The notes under the pieces are model-generated. The model was given only the letters and a program-made list of their open reading frames with translations. It had not been told where the DNA came from and did no database searches. From CAZWSX01 sp964636985 (lineage in GTDB: Bacteria > Planctomycetota > Planctomycetia > Pirellulales > Pirellulaceae), in assembly GCA_964636985.1 (NCBI GenBank), contig CAZWSX010000018.1, positions 95,525 through 159,524 on the forward strand: a DNA stretch of 64,000 bases. The letters run 5' to 3'. The stretch's first letter is position 1. Each line of letters begins with the position of its first letter. Shown piece after piece: positions 8,013 through 17,093 of the stretch. The translations under genes were made by a program, and so were the position numbers.

Positions 8013-9596
8013 ATGGCTCGCGATGGTCAAAGCACCGCTTTACAAGCGACCGTTATCGTTCTCACGATGCTCGTCGTCGGCCTTGGCGTGGGAACATGGC
8101 TCGGCTACTCCGAAGCAACCAAGGCAACGGCTCGTGCCAACGCCGCCGAGGAATCCGCCAGAACAGCCGATCAGCGGATCGCCGACTTCAACTACGCGGT
8201 CGCGGCCTACAAGCACATGGTCATCGGATCGCCTGAGCGAAGCGGCGTCGATGCTGCCAAAGGGGTGGCGGAACGCGGGAAGGGCGACCCCACTTCTGAT
8301 GCCGCCGAGACGGATGCCACGGCAGCGCTGGCCCAATTCGACCAGAACATGAAGCTGTACACCGACGTCGCTCCCGAAGGTGGCCGCGACTACACCAAGC
8401 TGATTGCGTTCGCCATGAAAACCATCAGCGAGCGCAACAAAGACGTGGCCGATGCCCGGACTCGCGATGTCGCCAACGCCGAAAACCTCAAGCAAACCCA
8501 AGCGAGCGAGTTGAATCGCGCCAAGATGGCCGAGGACCGTGCCGGCAAAGCCGAATCGGACCTGAAAGGCGAACGCGACAAGATGGAAGCCGATCGCGCC
8601 CGCTACAAAGAAGACACCAAGAAACTGGAGGCAGAGAAAGTCGCCGCCGTCGATCAGAAGGACAAAGAGCTCAAGCAAGCCCGCGATGAAAACGCCGGCT
8701 TGAAGAAGCTGAATCAACAGCTGCAGGAAAAGAATGTCGACCTCCTGGCGAAGGTCAAGAAGCTCGATCAATACGAACGGCCTGACTACTCCCAAGCGCA
8801 GTACGAAATTGCCGACGGCGAGTTGACGGCAGTGAGCCAACGCGAGCAATTGGTTTGGCTCAACCTGGGAAGCGCCGATGGCCTTCGTCCGCAGATGACG
8901 TTCTCGGTCTTTGCCCACGACGAAAATCGCAACACCGTGGATCGCATGAAGGGCACGATCGAAGTCACCAAGATCCACGGCCCGCACTTGGCCGAAGCAC
9001 GCATTAACCAACCTGAAAGCGCAGCCGAAAAGAAGCGATTGTTCACCGAACCGCTGCTGCCTGGGGACAAGCTGTTCAATCCTGGTTGGTCGCCCGGCCA
9101 GGTTCTTCACTTCGCGATCGCCGGGTTCATTGATACCAACGGCGATGGGCGTAGCGACCGCGATCGCGTCCGCAGCATTTTGGAAAGCGCTGGTGCCGTG
9201 ATCGATGCCGAAGTGATGGACGATGGCAAGCGGGTGGGTTCACCGTCCGTCGTCACTCGCTACTTTATCCGCGGAAAAGACCCTCGCGACACCCGCATCC
9301 CCGGCCAATCGGAGGATGAAGCCAAGGCAGCTTCGCAAGCCTACGGTGACATGGTTAGGCTCTGCGAAAACTACAACGTCGAACAAATCGACGTAAGCAA
9401 ATTCCTCGCGATGATGGGTTGGAAGGAAGAGCAGCGGACCACGGCGTTGGGCGCGCGACGCGACGCCTCGAAATTCCGTCCTCGCAAGCCTTCCGACGCC
9501 GCAGCGCCGCCGCCAGCAGCCAAACCGGCCGGTAAACCGGCAACGGAAGATGCTCCGGCCGAAGAAGGCGGCGATACCGATCCCTTCGGTAGCTAG
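8013..9596 (+). CDS. Membrane-anchored coiled-coil protein with Asp-rich loop
   Basis: A 527-residue protein with GGAAGGAG just upstream of the ATG. Residues 10-30 form one transmembrane anchor. Residues 35-70 and 140-255 are charged, heptad-like sequence expected to form a long coiled coil, with many Lys/Glu/Asp/Ala. From about residue 260 a globular region follows, with a segment near 375 reading D-T-N-G-D-G-R-S-D-R-D-R, which has the spacing of an EF-hand/dockerin calcium loop. The C-terminal 50 residues are Pro/Ala-rich and end in D-P-F-G-S. I recognise no named family; it looks like a conserved planctomycete envelope protein. It stands alone and is closed by a clear terminator. Confidence 0.65.
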   Translation: MARDGQSTALQATVIVLTMLVVGLGVGTWLGYSEATKATARANAAEESARTADQRIADFNYAVAAYKHMVIGSPERSGVDAAKGVAERGKGDPTSDAAETDATAALAQFDQNMKLYTDVAPEGGRDYTKLIAFAMKTISERNKDVADARTRDVANAENLKQTQASELNRAKMAEDRAGKAESDLKGERDKMEADRARYKEDTKKLEAEKVAAVDQKDKELKQARDENAGLKKLNQQLQEKNVDLLAKVKKLDQYERPDYSQAQYEIADGELTAVSQREQLVWLNLGSADGLRPQMTFSVFAHDENRNTVDRMKGTIEVTKIHGPHLAEARINQPESAAEKKRLFTEPLLPGDKLFNPGWSPGQVLHFAIAGFIDTNGDGRSDRDRVRSILESAGAVIDAEVMDDGKRVGSPSVVTRYFIRGKDPRDTRIPGQSEDEAKAASQAYGDMVRLCENYNVEQIDVSKFLAMMGWKEEQRTTALGARRDASKFRPRKPSDAAAPPPAAKPAGKPATEDAPAEEGGDTDPFGS

Positions 9597-9630
9597 CATC
9601 CCGTTGCGGTCGAATTAGCTCATACTCCTT

Positions 9631-9662
9631 AAGCCGCGCCCCGTTTCGGGCGTGGCTTTTTT
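9631..9662 (+). terminator. Rho-independent terminator after the coiled-coil gene
   Basis: GCCGCGCCC pairs with GGGCGTGGC across a short loop, giving a nine-pair stem with one G-T pair, followed directly by a run of six T (9657-9662). It lies 35 bases after the stop codon at 9596. Confidence 0.85.
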
Positions 9663-9886
9663 ATTGCGCGATGACCCTAGCTGCTAGCTAGGAATGGTCT
9701 TTGCGCCAGGCCGCCGGTTGGAGTAGTCTTCTTCCCGGAGCAGTCTCGCCCTCGCCCCTTGAACCCAAGGCGGTGCGTTGCCTGCTCCGCATAGAGCGCG
9801 GTGCATCGGGTTGGCTCACGGATGATTCGCCAACGGCACCTCGCAGCCTATGAACCCGCAGACCGCGGACCCAGGGAGGGGTCGCC

Positions 9887-11215
9887 GTGAAACAACTCTA
9901 CCCATTCGTAGCCTTGGCTGTGATGCTCGCAGGCGGCTACTTTTTCTTCACGCAATTCAAGATCGACCGCACGGGAAAAGTCATCTCGCGCGATCCCAAT
10001 GATCCTTTGTTACCAAGCAAGAACAAAGGAAAAGGGACGTTCGGCAGCACGCTGACGAAAATCGGCGATGAGATTCGCGATGCGCTCGACCCGCAGGGCA
10101 AAGGGACCGCGGCAAGGCGGCCCTCCTCGGGGCAATCGAATTCACAACGGCGGTACGACGATTACGCCTCCAGTAAGCGGCCAAGTTCGCGTTCGGAATC
10201 GTTTCGACCGGAGAGCGATCCGCGCGACTACCCCTCAAACGCCGCGAGGCGCAGCAGTCCCTACGACAACGATCCCTATGCGAACACAGGCCGCCGGAAT
10301 GCGCAGCGTGCCTCGACGGACCAGCAGGACCCGTACAGCGATTACGACGCCTCTCAAGCGGCTTACAACCGCCGCGTCACGCCGGCCCGAACGTCGAGCG
10401 CGCCACAAACAATTCGCATTGCCACGTTCAACATCCAAGTCTTCGGTGAAAAGAAACTAGAGGATCGCCGCGTCGTTGGCATCCTTGCCGAAATCGTGCA
10501 GAACTTCGACATCGTGGCGATCCAGGAAGTCCGTTCGCAGAATCAGGACGTCGTCCCGCGGTTTGTCGACTATGTCAACGCCCAAGGGCGGCGTTACCGC
10601 GAAGTGCTGGGCCCGCGCGAGGGACGTACGTCTTCCAAGGAACAGTACGCGTTCATCTACGACAGCGATACGATCCTGTGCGACGCCAGCGCCGTCTACG
10701 TGGTCGACGACCCCGACGACATGCTGCAGCGCCCCCCCATGGTGGCACCCTTCGCATGCCGCAATGCGCCGCCCGACCAGGCCTTCACGTTCACCTTGAT
10801 CAACGCGCATACCCAGCCTGACATGGCGAAAGAAGAATGCGACATGATGGACGACGTGATCCGGGCGGTCCGCAATGATGGCCGCGGCGAAGACGACATC
10901 ATTCTGCTAGGCGACTTTAACGCCGGTCCCAAGCAGATGCGTCACCTCTCGATGATGCCGCAGGTTGGGTTCGTCGTAACGACGCAAACCACCAACGTGC
11001 GGGAAAGAAAGACCTACGACAACATTATTTTCAATCGCGCGGCGACCACCGAGTTCCTCGGCAAGGGAGGCGTGTTCGATTTCCGCAGGTACTACAACCT
11101 AAGGAGCGAGGACGAAGCCCTCACGGTCTCCGACCACTATCCCGTCTGGGCGGAATTCAGCATTTACGAAAACGGCTCGCAGCCACGCGTGGCGCGAACG
11201 CGTTCCTCGTGGTAG
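9887..11215 (+). CDS. Membrane-anchored endonuclease/exonuclease/phosphatase (DNase I-like) protein
   Basis: A 442-residue protein starting at GTG after GGGAGGGG. An N-terminal hydrophobic segment (residues 5-22) probably anchors it. Residues 45-175 are Ser/Arg/Asp/Tyr-rich and look disordered. The C-terminal 270 residues form a DNase I-like fold: I-A-T-F-N-I-Q at the start, I-Q-E-V-R with the metal-binding Glu, L-G-D-F-N-A-G and finally V-S-D-H-Y-P-V-W. These match the metal and catalytic residues of endonuclease/exonuclease/phosphatase enzymes, so it is probably active on nucleic acid or a phosphoester outside the cytoplasm. The true substrate cannot be read from sequence. Confidence 0.8.
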   Translation: MKQLYPFVALAVMLAGGYFFFTQFKIDRTGKVISRDPNDPLLPSKNKGKGTFGSTLTKIGDEIRDALDPQGKGTAARRPSSGQSNSQRRYDDYASSKRPSSRSESFRPESDPRDYPSNAARRSSPYDNDPYANTGRRNAQRASTDQQDPYSDYDASQAAYNRRVTPARTSSAPQTIRIATFNIQVFGEKKLEDRRVVGILAEIVQNFDIVAIQEVRSQNQDVVPRFVDYVNAQGRRYREVLGPREGRTSSKEQYAFIYDSDTILCDASAVYVVDDPDDMLQRPPMVAPFACRNAPPDQAFTFTLINAHTQPDMAKEECDMMDDVIRAVRNDGRGEDDIILLGDFNAGPKQMRHLSMMPQVGFVVTTQTTNVRERKTYDNIIFNRAATTEFLGKGGVFDFRRYYNLRSEDEALTVSDHYPVWAEFSIYENGSQPRVARTRSSW

Positions 11216-11241
11216 GTTTGGCTGACGACTCTGTTGTCGTT

Positions 11242-11664
11242 CTAGGATGCGGAGATCTTGGTGAGATCCCGAACTCGACGGACCATAGAAAACAGACCGT
11301 TGGTTCGACTGGGAGAGATCATCTTTTCTAACTTCAGGTCTCGGAAGAATTTTTCCATTGGAAATGCGGCAGCCTCAGCTGCAGTCTTTCCGGCATAGAC
11401 AATCAGTAATAACGCGATCACTCCCCGAACGTACTCTGCGTCGCTGTCGGCCTCAATCTTCACTGGGAGGTTCGGGTCCTCGGGTTTATCGATGACGAGC
11501 CATACCTTGGCTTGACAGCCCTGCACTTCATTTCGCTCCGTCTTCTCTTCTGGCGAGAATCGACGAAGCGGCAGCCCCAACTCCAACAAGAATTTGTATC
11601 TCTCGTCCATGGTTTCGAGCTCTTCGAAATCCTGGCGAACTTCATCGAGTGTAGGAAGCGACAT
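11242..11664 (-). CDS. sufE: SufE-like cysteine desulfurase activator
   Basis: A 140-residue protein from the ATG at 11664, the usual SufE length. It contains N-E-V-Q-G-C-Q-A-K-V-W, where the Cys is the sulfur-accepting residue of SufE/CsdE, and the expected Y-V-R-G-V-I-A-L-L-L block. SufE takes persulfide sulfur from the SufS desulfurase and passes it to the Fe-S scaffold in the cytoplasm. The frame stays open 25 codons further upstream, but that extension is unlike the family and was not used. No other suf genes are next to it. Confidence 0.88.
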   Translation of the reverse strand: MSLPTLDEVRQDFEELETMDERYKFLLELGLPLRRFSPEEKTERNEVQGCQAKVWLVIDKPEDPNLPVKIEADSDAEYVRGVIALLLIVYAGKTAAEAAAFPMEKFFRDLKLEKMISPSRTNGLFSMVRRVRDLTKISAS

Positions 11665-11868
11665 AGTGGCCTGAAAAATAAGTGGATGACTATCTATTTC
11701 AACCCTACGTCGATCAAGCCAAATCGTCCACGGGGCCAAGGCTGTGTTTCACACGATTCGGACGCTGATTACCCGCGAATTCACGAAAAAATGATTGGTT
11801 TTGGCCCATGCCAACGGCTAGACTGCTTTCCGCCCTGAATCCCATTTTTTGACTTGCCGCCTTCGCCT

Positions 11869-12567
11869 ATGTCCACACCAGGCCCAGCACGCTTTCCGGA
11901 GGCTCCCAACCCTGCCGGACAGGCCCCTCCCAGTGCTAAACCCAGTTCCAGCGGCACAGGCAACCCGTACCAGTCGCCGCAGCCAGAGTATGTGCCACCT
12001 TCGCCTCAGCAGTTGGCGGAAGTCCACCTGCAACAGCAACTCAAGCCCTTGTTCGACGCCGGCAGAAACGGCGCCAACTGGTTCTATTGGGCAGCTGGAC
12101 TCTCGGTGGTCAACGCGACGCTGATGCTTTGCGATGCTAACTGGCACTTTTTCGCTGGGTTGGCCATCGTGGATATCGTTTCCGTTTTCGGACGGGCATT
12201 CGCGCTTCAACACCCCAACGAAGCTCCCATCTTTTACGGGATTGCGATCGCCATTGACGCCGCCGCCATCGGCCTGTGCGCTTTGTTTGGATGGCTATCG
12301 AACAAGCGGATGACTTGGCTGATGGTCGTCGGCATGGTCATTTACGTACTCGACGGCTTGCTGTTCCTCTTGTTCATGAACATTTTCTCTGTCGCATTTC
12401 ACGCGTTTGTGCTGCTCCAAATGATCGCCGGGTTCAACGCCTTCCGCAAACTGAACTCGCTGGAACAGCAAATCATCCAAGGACACGTCTCGATCCCGCA
12501 GACAGGTCCCGCGCAGGCACAAACCGCGCCCCCGCAGACGGCAGCAGCCCCATCGCCCCCCATGTAG
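11869..12567 (+). CDS. Pro-rich membrane protein of unknown function
   Basis: A 232-residue protein from the ATG at 11869 (an in-frame TTG lies 15 bases earlier). The first 55 residues are Pro/Ser/Gly-rich and likely disordered. Then come four hydrophobic segments at about residues 72-88, 94-112, 125-147 and 153-190, containing N-W-F-Y-W-A-A-G-L-S and a helix rich in Leu/Phe/Met. The C-terminus is again Pro/Gln/Ala-rich. This layout, a low-complexity cytoplasmic tail with a four-helix membrane body, is common among uncharacterised planctomycete proteins. No catalytic motif is visible. Confidence 0.65.
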   Translation: MSTPGPARFPEAPNPAGQAPPSAKPSSSGTGNPYQSPQPEYVPPSPQQLAEVHLQQQLKPLFDAGRNGANWFYWAAGLSVVNATLMLCDANWHFFAGLAIVDIVSVFGRAFALQHPNEAPIFYGIAIAIDAAAIGLCALFGWLSNKRMTWLMVVGMVIYVLDGLLFLLFMNIFSVAFHAFVLLQMIAGFNAFRKLNSLEQQIIQGHVSIPQTGPAQAQTAPPQTAAAPSPPM

Positions 12568-12706
12568 GTCGCCCATTTGGCTCCCGATCAACGGCTTTGC
12601 CGGCCGGGAGGGAGCCTTGACAGCCGCGTCAAATCGCCGGTAGATTCGGGGATTCTCCATAGGCGGCGAACAGCCACCTGGGAGAGTTGTTTTCTTAGGG
12701 AAACAA

Positions 12707-12780
<74 letters not shown>

Positions 12781-12905
12781 TTGCGATTTTGTGGCTTTTG
12801 AAATTAGTGGCACAGAACTGGGCACAAAAACCCGGTTTGTGCGCATCGCCACCTCTCTGACGCCAAACTGCTGCATATTGTTCTCTGGCGATCCCTTTGG
12901 CTTGC

Positions 12906-12977
12906 ATGGTGTTTAATGCCACAGGAGAACACCGCATGGCCATTCAACCAAATCTCTGGTTCCGCAAAGGACCTTGA
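12906..12977 (+). pseudogene. Possible remnant of an integrase gene start next to tRNA-Arg
   Basis: A short open frame here ends in MAIQPNLWFRKGP and a stop. A good AGGAG site precedes the inner ATG at 12936. Planctomycete tyrosine recombinases commonly begin with a very similar M-A-x-x-P-x-x-W-F/Y-R-K-G segment, so this looks like a ribosome binding site and first codons left after the rest of an integrase gene was lost. Its position 126 bases after a tRNA gene fits a decayed integration event. The match is short and from memory, so confidence is low. Confidence 0.35.
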
Positions 12978-13031
12978 GGCGTGGTTCGTAACGATGGGGT
13001 GGCTTAACACCTTTTGAAAAGCTGATATCTC

Positions 13032-14276
13032 ATGAACAAGATCGTCCTGTACTTCGCTGGCACGTTGCTGTTTTTGCCCGTATTGGCTCACGCAGATAAC
13101 TGGCCACACTGGCGCGGTGAATCGGGAAATGGAGTCTCCACAACCGCCAAGCCTCCCGTGCAGTGGAGCGCCACGAAGAACGTTAAATGGAAAGTGGCGG
13201 TTCCGGGGTTAGGTTCCAGTTCACCTGTGATTTGGGAGGATCGAGTCTTTGTTACTTCAGCGGTGGGGACTGCGAACAGTACGGAATTGCAGTTCAAACT
13301 GTTTTGCTTCGATCGCAAGACCGGTGCAGTCAATTGGGAAACGACGGCTGTTGTCGCCACACCTCATCAGGGAACGCATAACACCAATGGATTCGCTTCC
13401 GCGTCTCCCTGCACCGACGGAGAATATGTTTACGCCTCCTTCGGTTCCCGAGGACTGTATTGCTACACGATGAAGGGCGAACTGAAGTGGAAGCGTGATG
13501 ACTTCCCGCCCATGCAAACCAGGAACGGCTTCGGCGAAGGAAGTTCACCGACGTTGGAAGGGGACAAGATCCTTCTTCCTTGGGATCATGAAGGACAATC
13601 GTTTCTGTATGCTTTGAACAAATTGACCGGCCAGGATATCTGGAAGACGCCGCGAGATTCCGCCACATGCTGGGCAACCCCACTGGTTGTCGAACATGCA
13701 GGCCACAAGCAAGTCGTGATGAACGGACAAAGCGTCGCTCGCGCCTACGATCTGGAAACAGGCAAGGAACTCTGGCATTGCGACGGCCAGACCGAACGCC
13801 CAGCCGCGTCACCCGTCGCCGCGAACGGCTTGGTTTACGTCGGCAGCGGATTTCGCGGCGCCTATCTGGGCGCCCTGCGACTCGACGGGCGGGGAGACAT
13901 CAAGGGGACGAAACATGTGGCCTGGGAGATCCACAAAGACACGCCCGATGTCGGATCGCTCCTGCTGTCTTCGGGACGAATCTATTACTTCAAGGATAAG
14001 GCCGGCATCCTGACGTGTGTCGACGCGGCCACAGGCAAACCGCATTTTGGCCCTGTCAGAACGGGACTCAATGTGATCTACGCGTCCCCCATCGCGGCGG
14101 GCGGATTTGTCTATCTAACTGACCGAAACGGGACCACGGTCGTGATCAAAGATTCTCCTACGTTTGAAATCGTGGCGACGAATTCCGTCGACGAAACCGT
14201 CGATGCGACGCCGGCGCCCGTGGATCGCGAACTCTTCATTCGCGGCCAGAAGCATCTGTTTTGCATTGCAGAATAG
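13032..14276 (+). CDS. Secreted PQQ-type beta-propeller protein
   Basis: A 414-residue protein with a clear signal peptide (residues 1-20, ending in A-H-A). It then has D-N-W-P-H-W-R-G, the typical opening of planctomycete PQQ-like propellers. Repeated blade motifs follow (G-L-G-S-S-S-P-V-I, L-F-C-F-D-R-K-T-G, A-S-P-C-T-D-G-E-Y-V-Y, Y-D-L-E-T-G-K-E-L-W, A-A-T-G-K-P), enough for about seven or eight blades. It resembles BamB-like scaffolds and quinoprotein propellers, but the cofactor-binding residues of real PQQ dehydrogenases are not seen. It is probably a periplasmic or surface binding protein with no enzymatic role that can be supported. Confidence 0.8.
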   Translation: MNKIVLYFAGTLLFLPVLAHADNWPHWRGESGNGVSTTAKPPVQWSATKNVKWKVAVPGLGSSSPVIWEDRVFVTSAVGTANSTELQFKLFCFDRKTGAVNWETTAVVATPHQGTHNTNGFASASPCTDGEYVYASFGSRGLYCYTMKGELKWKRDDFPPMQTRNGFGEGSSPTLEGDKILLPWDHEGQSFLYALNKLTGQDIWKTPRDSATCWATPLVVEHAGHKQVVMNGQSVARAYDLETGKELWHCDGQTERPAASPVAANGLVYVGSGFRGAYLGALRLDGRGDIKGTKHVAWEIHKDTPDVGSLLLSSGRIYYFKDKAGILTCVDAATGKPHFGPVRTGLNVIYASPIAAGGFVYLTDRNGTTVVIKDSPTFEIVATNSVDETVDATPAPVDRELFIRGQKHLFCIAE

Positions 14277-14420
14277 ATTTAGTAACGGCGCTGGTCGGTA
14301 GCAGGCGTTTGCCCCAAGTAGCCATCAGCCTCAACAAATCGGACTTGGTCCCGGAGTCGTCTTGCGGTACACCATCTGCGATGCGGATTACTTCCAGTTT
14401 CCTGCTCGAATGGGAATGCC

Positions 14421-15347
14421 GTGCCAACCGAAAATACCTCGACCGCGTGGGTCCACGATCGACTTGATGCCTTGGATCGGGTGCTGCTTGGGCTGCTACC
14501 TCGCCATGAAAGGCTCGAAATCGTCGCACGAGTCGAAAAGCGGATCGGCGAACTGGAAACGGTGGAAGCGCCCGTCGAGACGGATCGCTGCTTGCCTGTC
14601 GATACGTCGTCGCGTAGCACTGTCGCAGCTAGCAGCGCATCAAGAACATCGCGCAGTAGGTTGTCGAGAATCGCGCTAACGGCAGGCATTCTCGGAATTG
14701 TGGCTATGGTGTTTCTATTCGCCAGCCCGATTGTTTACCTCCTGGCGGGAATTGTCAGTGAAGCGTTCGACGAGATGGGTTTATTCGTTTTGCTCGGGTC
14801 GCACATCGCTGTACTAAGCATCTGTGGAACCGCCGCCGTTGTGATGGGAATCACCGCGCTGATCAAGCTCGCCCGGAACCAACAGTTGAGAGGGTACGGC
14901 TGGGCCATCACCGGGCTCTGCGCCGGGCCGATGCCCATGATGGTGGGCGTACTTCCAATCCTGCTGATGTTACTTTCGGTGTCTGCCGTGGTGACGACCA
15001 GCTCGGCGCCCGCGCCGGCACTGAGCCAAATCGCACCGGTGCCTTCCCAAGGCATCGATGTGGACGTCCCATCCCAAGTGCCGACATATTATCCGTCCCA
15101 ACCGCCGGTCGTCCTGCTGCAACCACTTCCACCCGCTTCGCCGGCGGTGACATCCGCTCCAGTCGACGTGGCGCCGGCCATGACGACTTCTAGCCCCGAG
15201 ACGCCGGCCATCTTGCCCCCTGCGACGGAATTGCCCCCCTCGACCGCATCCGACCCTGTCGTTGCGCGATCGCCCGAGGCCAGCGATGCGTTGGCCTCGC
15301 CTGCGACGCCAACGCTTCCCGCACAGGGACTTCCGACGACTCGGTAG
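14421..15347 (+). CDS. Membrane protein with Pro/Ser/Thr-rich C-terminal tail
   Basis: A 308-residue protein from a GTG. Residues 1-45 are polar and helical (D-R-L-D-A-L-D-R-V-L-L-G-L-L-P-R-H-E), resembling a small HAAS/DUF1700-type N-terminal helix bundle. Three hydrophobic segments follow at about 83-115, 125-150 and 162-195. The last 110 residues are Pro/Ser/Ala/Val repeats, likely extracytoplasmic and flexible. The middle resembles the DUF4190 type of small membrane protein. No enzymatic motif is present and the function is unknown. Confidence 0.6.
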   Translation: MPTENTSTAWVHDRLDALDRVLLGLLPRHERLEIVARVEKRIGELETVEAPVETDRCLPVDTSSRSTVAASSASRTSRSRLSRIALTAGILGIVAMVFLFASPIVYLLAGIVSEAFDEMGLFVLLGSHIAVLSICGTAAVVMGITALIKLARNQQLRGYGWAITGLCAGPMPMMVGVLPILLMLLSVSAVVTTSSAPAPALSQIAPVPSQGIDVDVPSQVPTYYPSQPPVVLLQPLPPASPAVTSAPVDVAPAMTTSSPETPAILPPATELPPSTASDPVVARSPEASDALASPATPTLPAQGLPTTR

Positions 15348-15439
15348 CAACCCGCATCGGGCAGCTTGCTGCACACGCACTAACCCGCGCAGCCGAAGGC
15401 GGCCTCGCGGAGTCATCGCGGCGGTGTGATGGGGCTGGA

Positions 15440-16783
15440 CTATTTGGCGCGCTCCGGCGGTTCGGCGGAAAGTGGCCGATCGCCGCGGAGCATCTCTCTG
15501 GCCTGGCCGGTGAGCCACAGGTAGTGGTCGCTCGGCAGGCCGTCGTACGTCACGAACTTGCTCTCTCCGACTGGGACGTCGTTCGTGCACTTGAAGATCG
15601 CCGTCCCTTCGTCCATTTCGTCGAACATGGCAACGTAGATCATGGAAGCCCCCGCTTTTTTTGCTTCATATACCTGTCGCCAAAGAAACTTTCCCTTTTG
15701 CCGCGGGATCTGATCGCTGGGAAATCGCGGCTGCATGTTGTGCCAACTGAAGCCGGGGAACACGACCGGCAGATACTCTCGCTCGCGATCGCGGCACCAT
15801 CGGATGTCGCCGCTCCACCTGCGTTGCGAGTGTGCCTCCACCTCCGGTAACGTGCCGTATCTTCCGACGGTCCAGGGGCTGATGATATCGGCTTTGCCAA
15901 GCACGCGCGCAAGGGCATCGTCGTGAATACTGTCGGCATCACCGGTTCGCCAGCCCGTCGGCACACCGACGATCACGGTGTTGCCCCCGTAAGCCGGATC
16001 GTTCTTGAGAAACTCGATCAGCCGCTCGCACTCGCCGAGCGTGTAACGCCGGCCGTCGTTGAAGCCGATGCCCCACACGGCGACGAGGGGACGCCCGTTG
16101 TGAAACAGGTAGGCGGGATCGTTCTCATCCCGTCCGAGTTTCATGCGATCGACCAGCAGCTTCCAGTCGTCGATCACAACTTGCGTTCCCCCTTCGGGGA
16201 GCGACGAAAGGTCGTACATCACGGCGTACGAACGCTTGTGCAGATTCGCCCCTTCACGGCAGTGACTCAAGATCGCATTGCAGTGCCGCAGGTCTTTTGG
16301 ATGACTTGTCTCGACGGCGAAGCGTTGCACGAAGACGCCGTCGATACCGAATTGCTCCATCCAGTCAAAATGCCGCAGGACCGTTTTGCGGTTCATAGAC
16401 GAAAACACTTCCGCGACGCGGCCATCGCCGTCCTGAAAGGCCGTCGCGAAACGCTCGTCGCGATCGAGTTCGCTGACATCCGGCCAAAGATCGATGGAGC
16501 ACGCTCCGGGCTCGAACCTTCCGCGTTTGGAATAGTGCCGCCAGCCTCGCCCCGATTCGTCCCCCTCGACAGCAAACCAACCCTGATAGCCACAGGTGAC
16601 GGTGCCGACAAGGGAAGACCGAAAACGTGGCGCAGGTTTCTCCGTAGTCGCGTGGAACGGCCGCATCGCGGCGAGGACTTCGTCGCGCGTCGGCTCGGCG
16701 TCATCGGCGATGCAGTTAATGGATGCGCCAAGGCTGATTGCGAACGCCAAAAAATGCAGGCGAGTGTGTGCGAGAGTTTTCAT
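15440..16783 (-). CDS. Secreted glycoside hydrolase, family 71/99-like
   Basis: A 447-residue protein from the ATG at 16783, which gives a proper signal peptide ending in N-C-I-A-D. The body has G-Y-Q-G-W-F, D-G-V-F-V-Q-R-F, Y-A-V-M-Y-D-L-S and V-V-F-P-G-F-S-W-H-N in the order seen in GH71/GH99-like TIM-barrel hydrolases. A late M-F-D-E-M-D-E-G-T segment is also typical. GH99 enzymes cleave alpha-mannosides and GH71 enzymes cleave alpha-1,3-glucans, so the target here is an exported polysaccharide that cannot be named. It stands alone on the minus strand; the frame extends to 16840, but that part is not signal-like. Confidence 0.8.
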   Translation of the reverse strand: MKTLAHTRLHFLAFAISLGASINCIADDAEPTRDEVLAAMRPFHATTEKPAPRFRSSLVGTVTCGYQGWFAVEGDESGRGWRHYSKRGRFEPGACSIDLWPDVSELDRDERFATAFQDGDGRVAEVFSSMNRKTVLRHFDWMEQFGIDGVFVQRFAVETSHPKDLRHCNAILSHCREGANLHKRSYAVMYDLSSLPEGGTQVVIDDWKLLVDRMKLGRDENDPAYLFHNGRPLVAVWGIGFNDGRRYTLGECERLIEFLKNDPAYGGNTVIVGVPTGWRTGDADSIHDDALARVLGKADIISPWTVGRYGTLPEVEAHSQRRWSGDIRWCRDREREYLPVVFPGFSWHNMQPRFPSDQIPRQKGKFLWRQVYEAKKAGASMIYVAMFDEMDEGTAIFKCTNDVPVGESKFVTYDGLPSDHYLWLTGQAREMLRGDRPLSAEPPERAK

Positions 16784-17093
16784 GAAATAGACGTGTGTCA
16801 TTTTGCTAACGGATAAGACTCGACGTGATCCTCGAAACATTCACAACCCCTGGCAAGAGTATGGCACACCGACGATAACCATTCCCCTGCCCCGTTTACG
16901 GATAAAATCTGTAGTCAGCAGAGGCGAGGCGTCGCGTCCAGAGCCGGTTGAAAAACCACCATAATAGGAAGAAGATTTGACAACCATCTTGGCCAATCGG
17001 GAACACGGAGAAGAGTCGCAAGGGTCGACTCGGCATTGGATTAGTCAGACCTGAACAGGCTGAATGGCCGCTATTTCAAAAGGAACCTACACC
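16784..17093. other. Intergenic region with no recognised features
   Basis: About 310 bases between the divergent GH71/99-like and aldo/keto reductase genes. I see no coding frame or strong hairpin. It should hold promoters for both genes, but no convincing -35/-10 pair was found. Confidence 0.5.

Noticed and set aside
12781..13031. Attachment-site duplication of the tRNA-Arg 3' end
   Set aside because: I looked for a second copy of the T-arm/acceptor sequence downstream and found none in the window.
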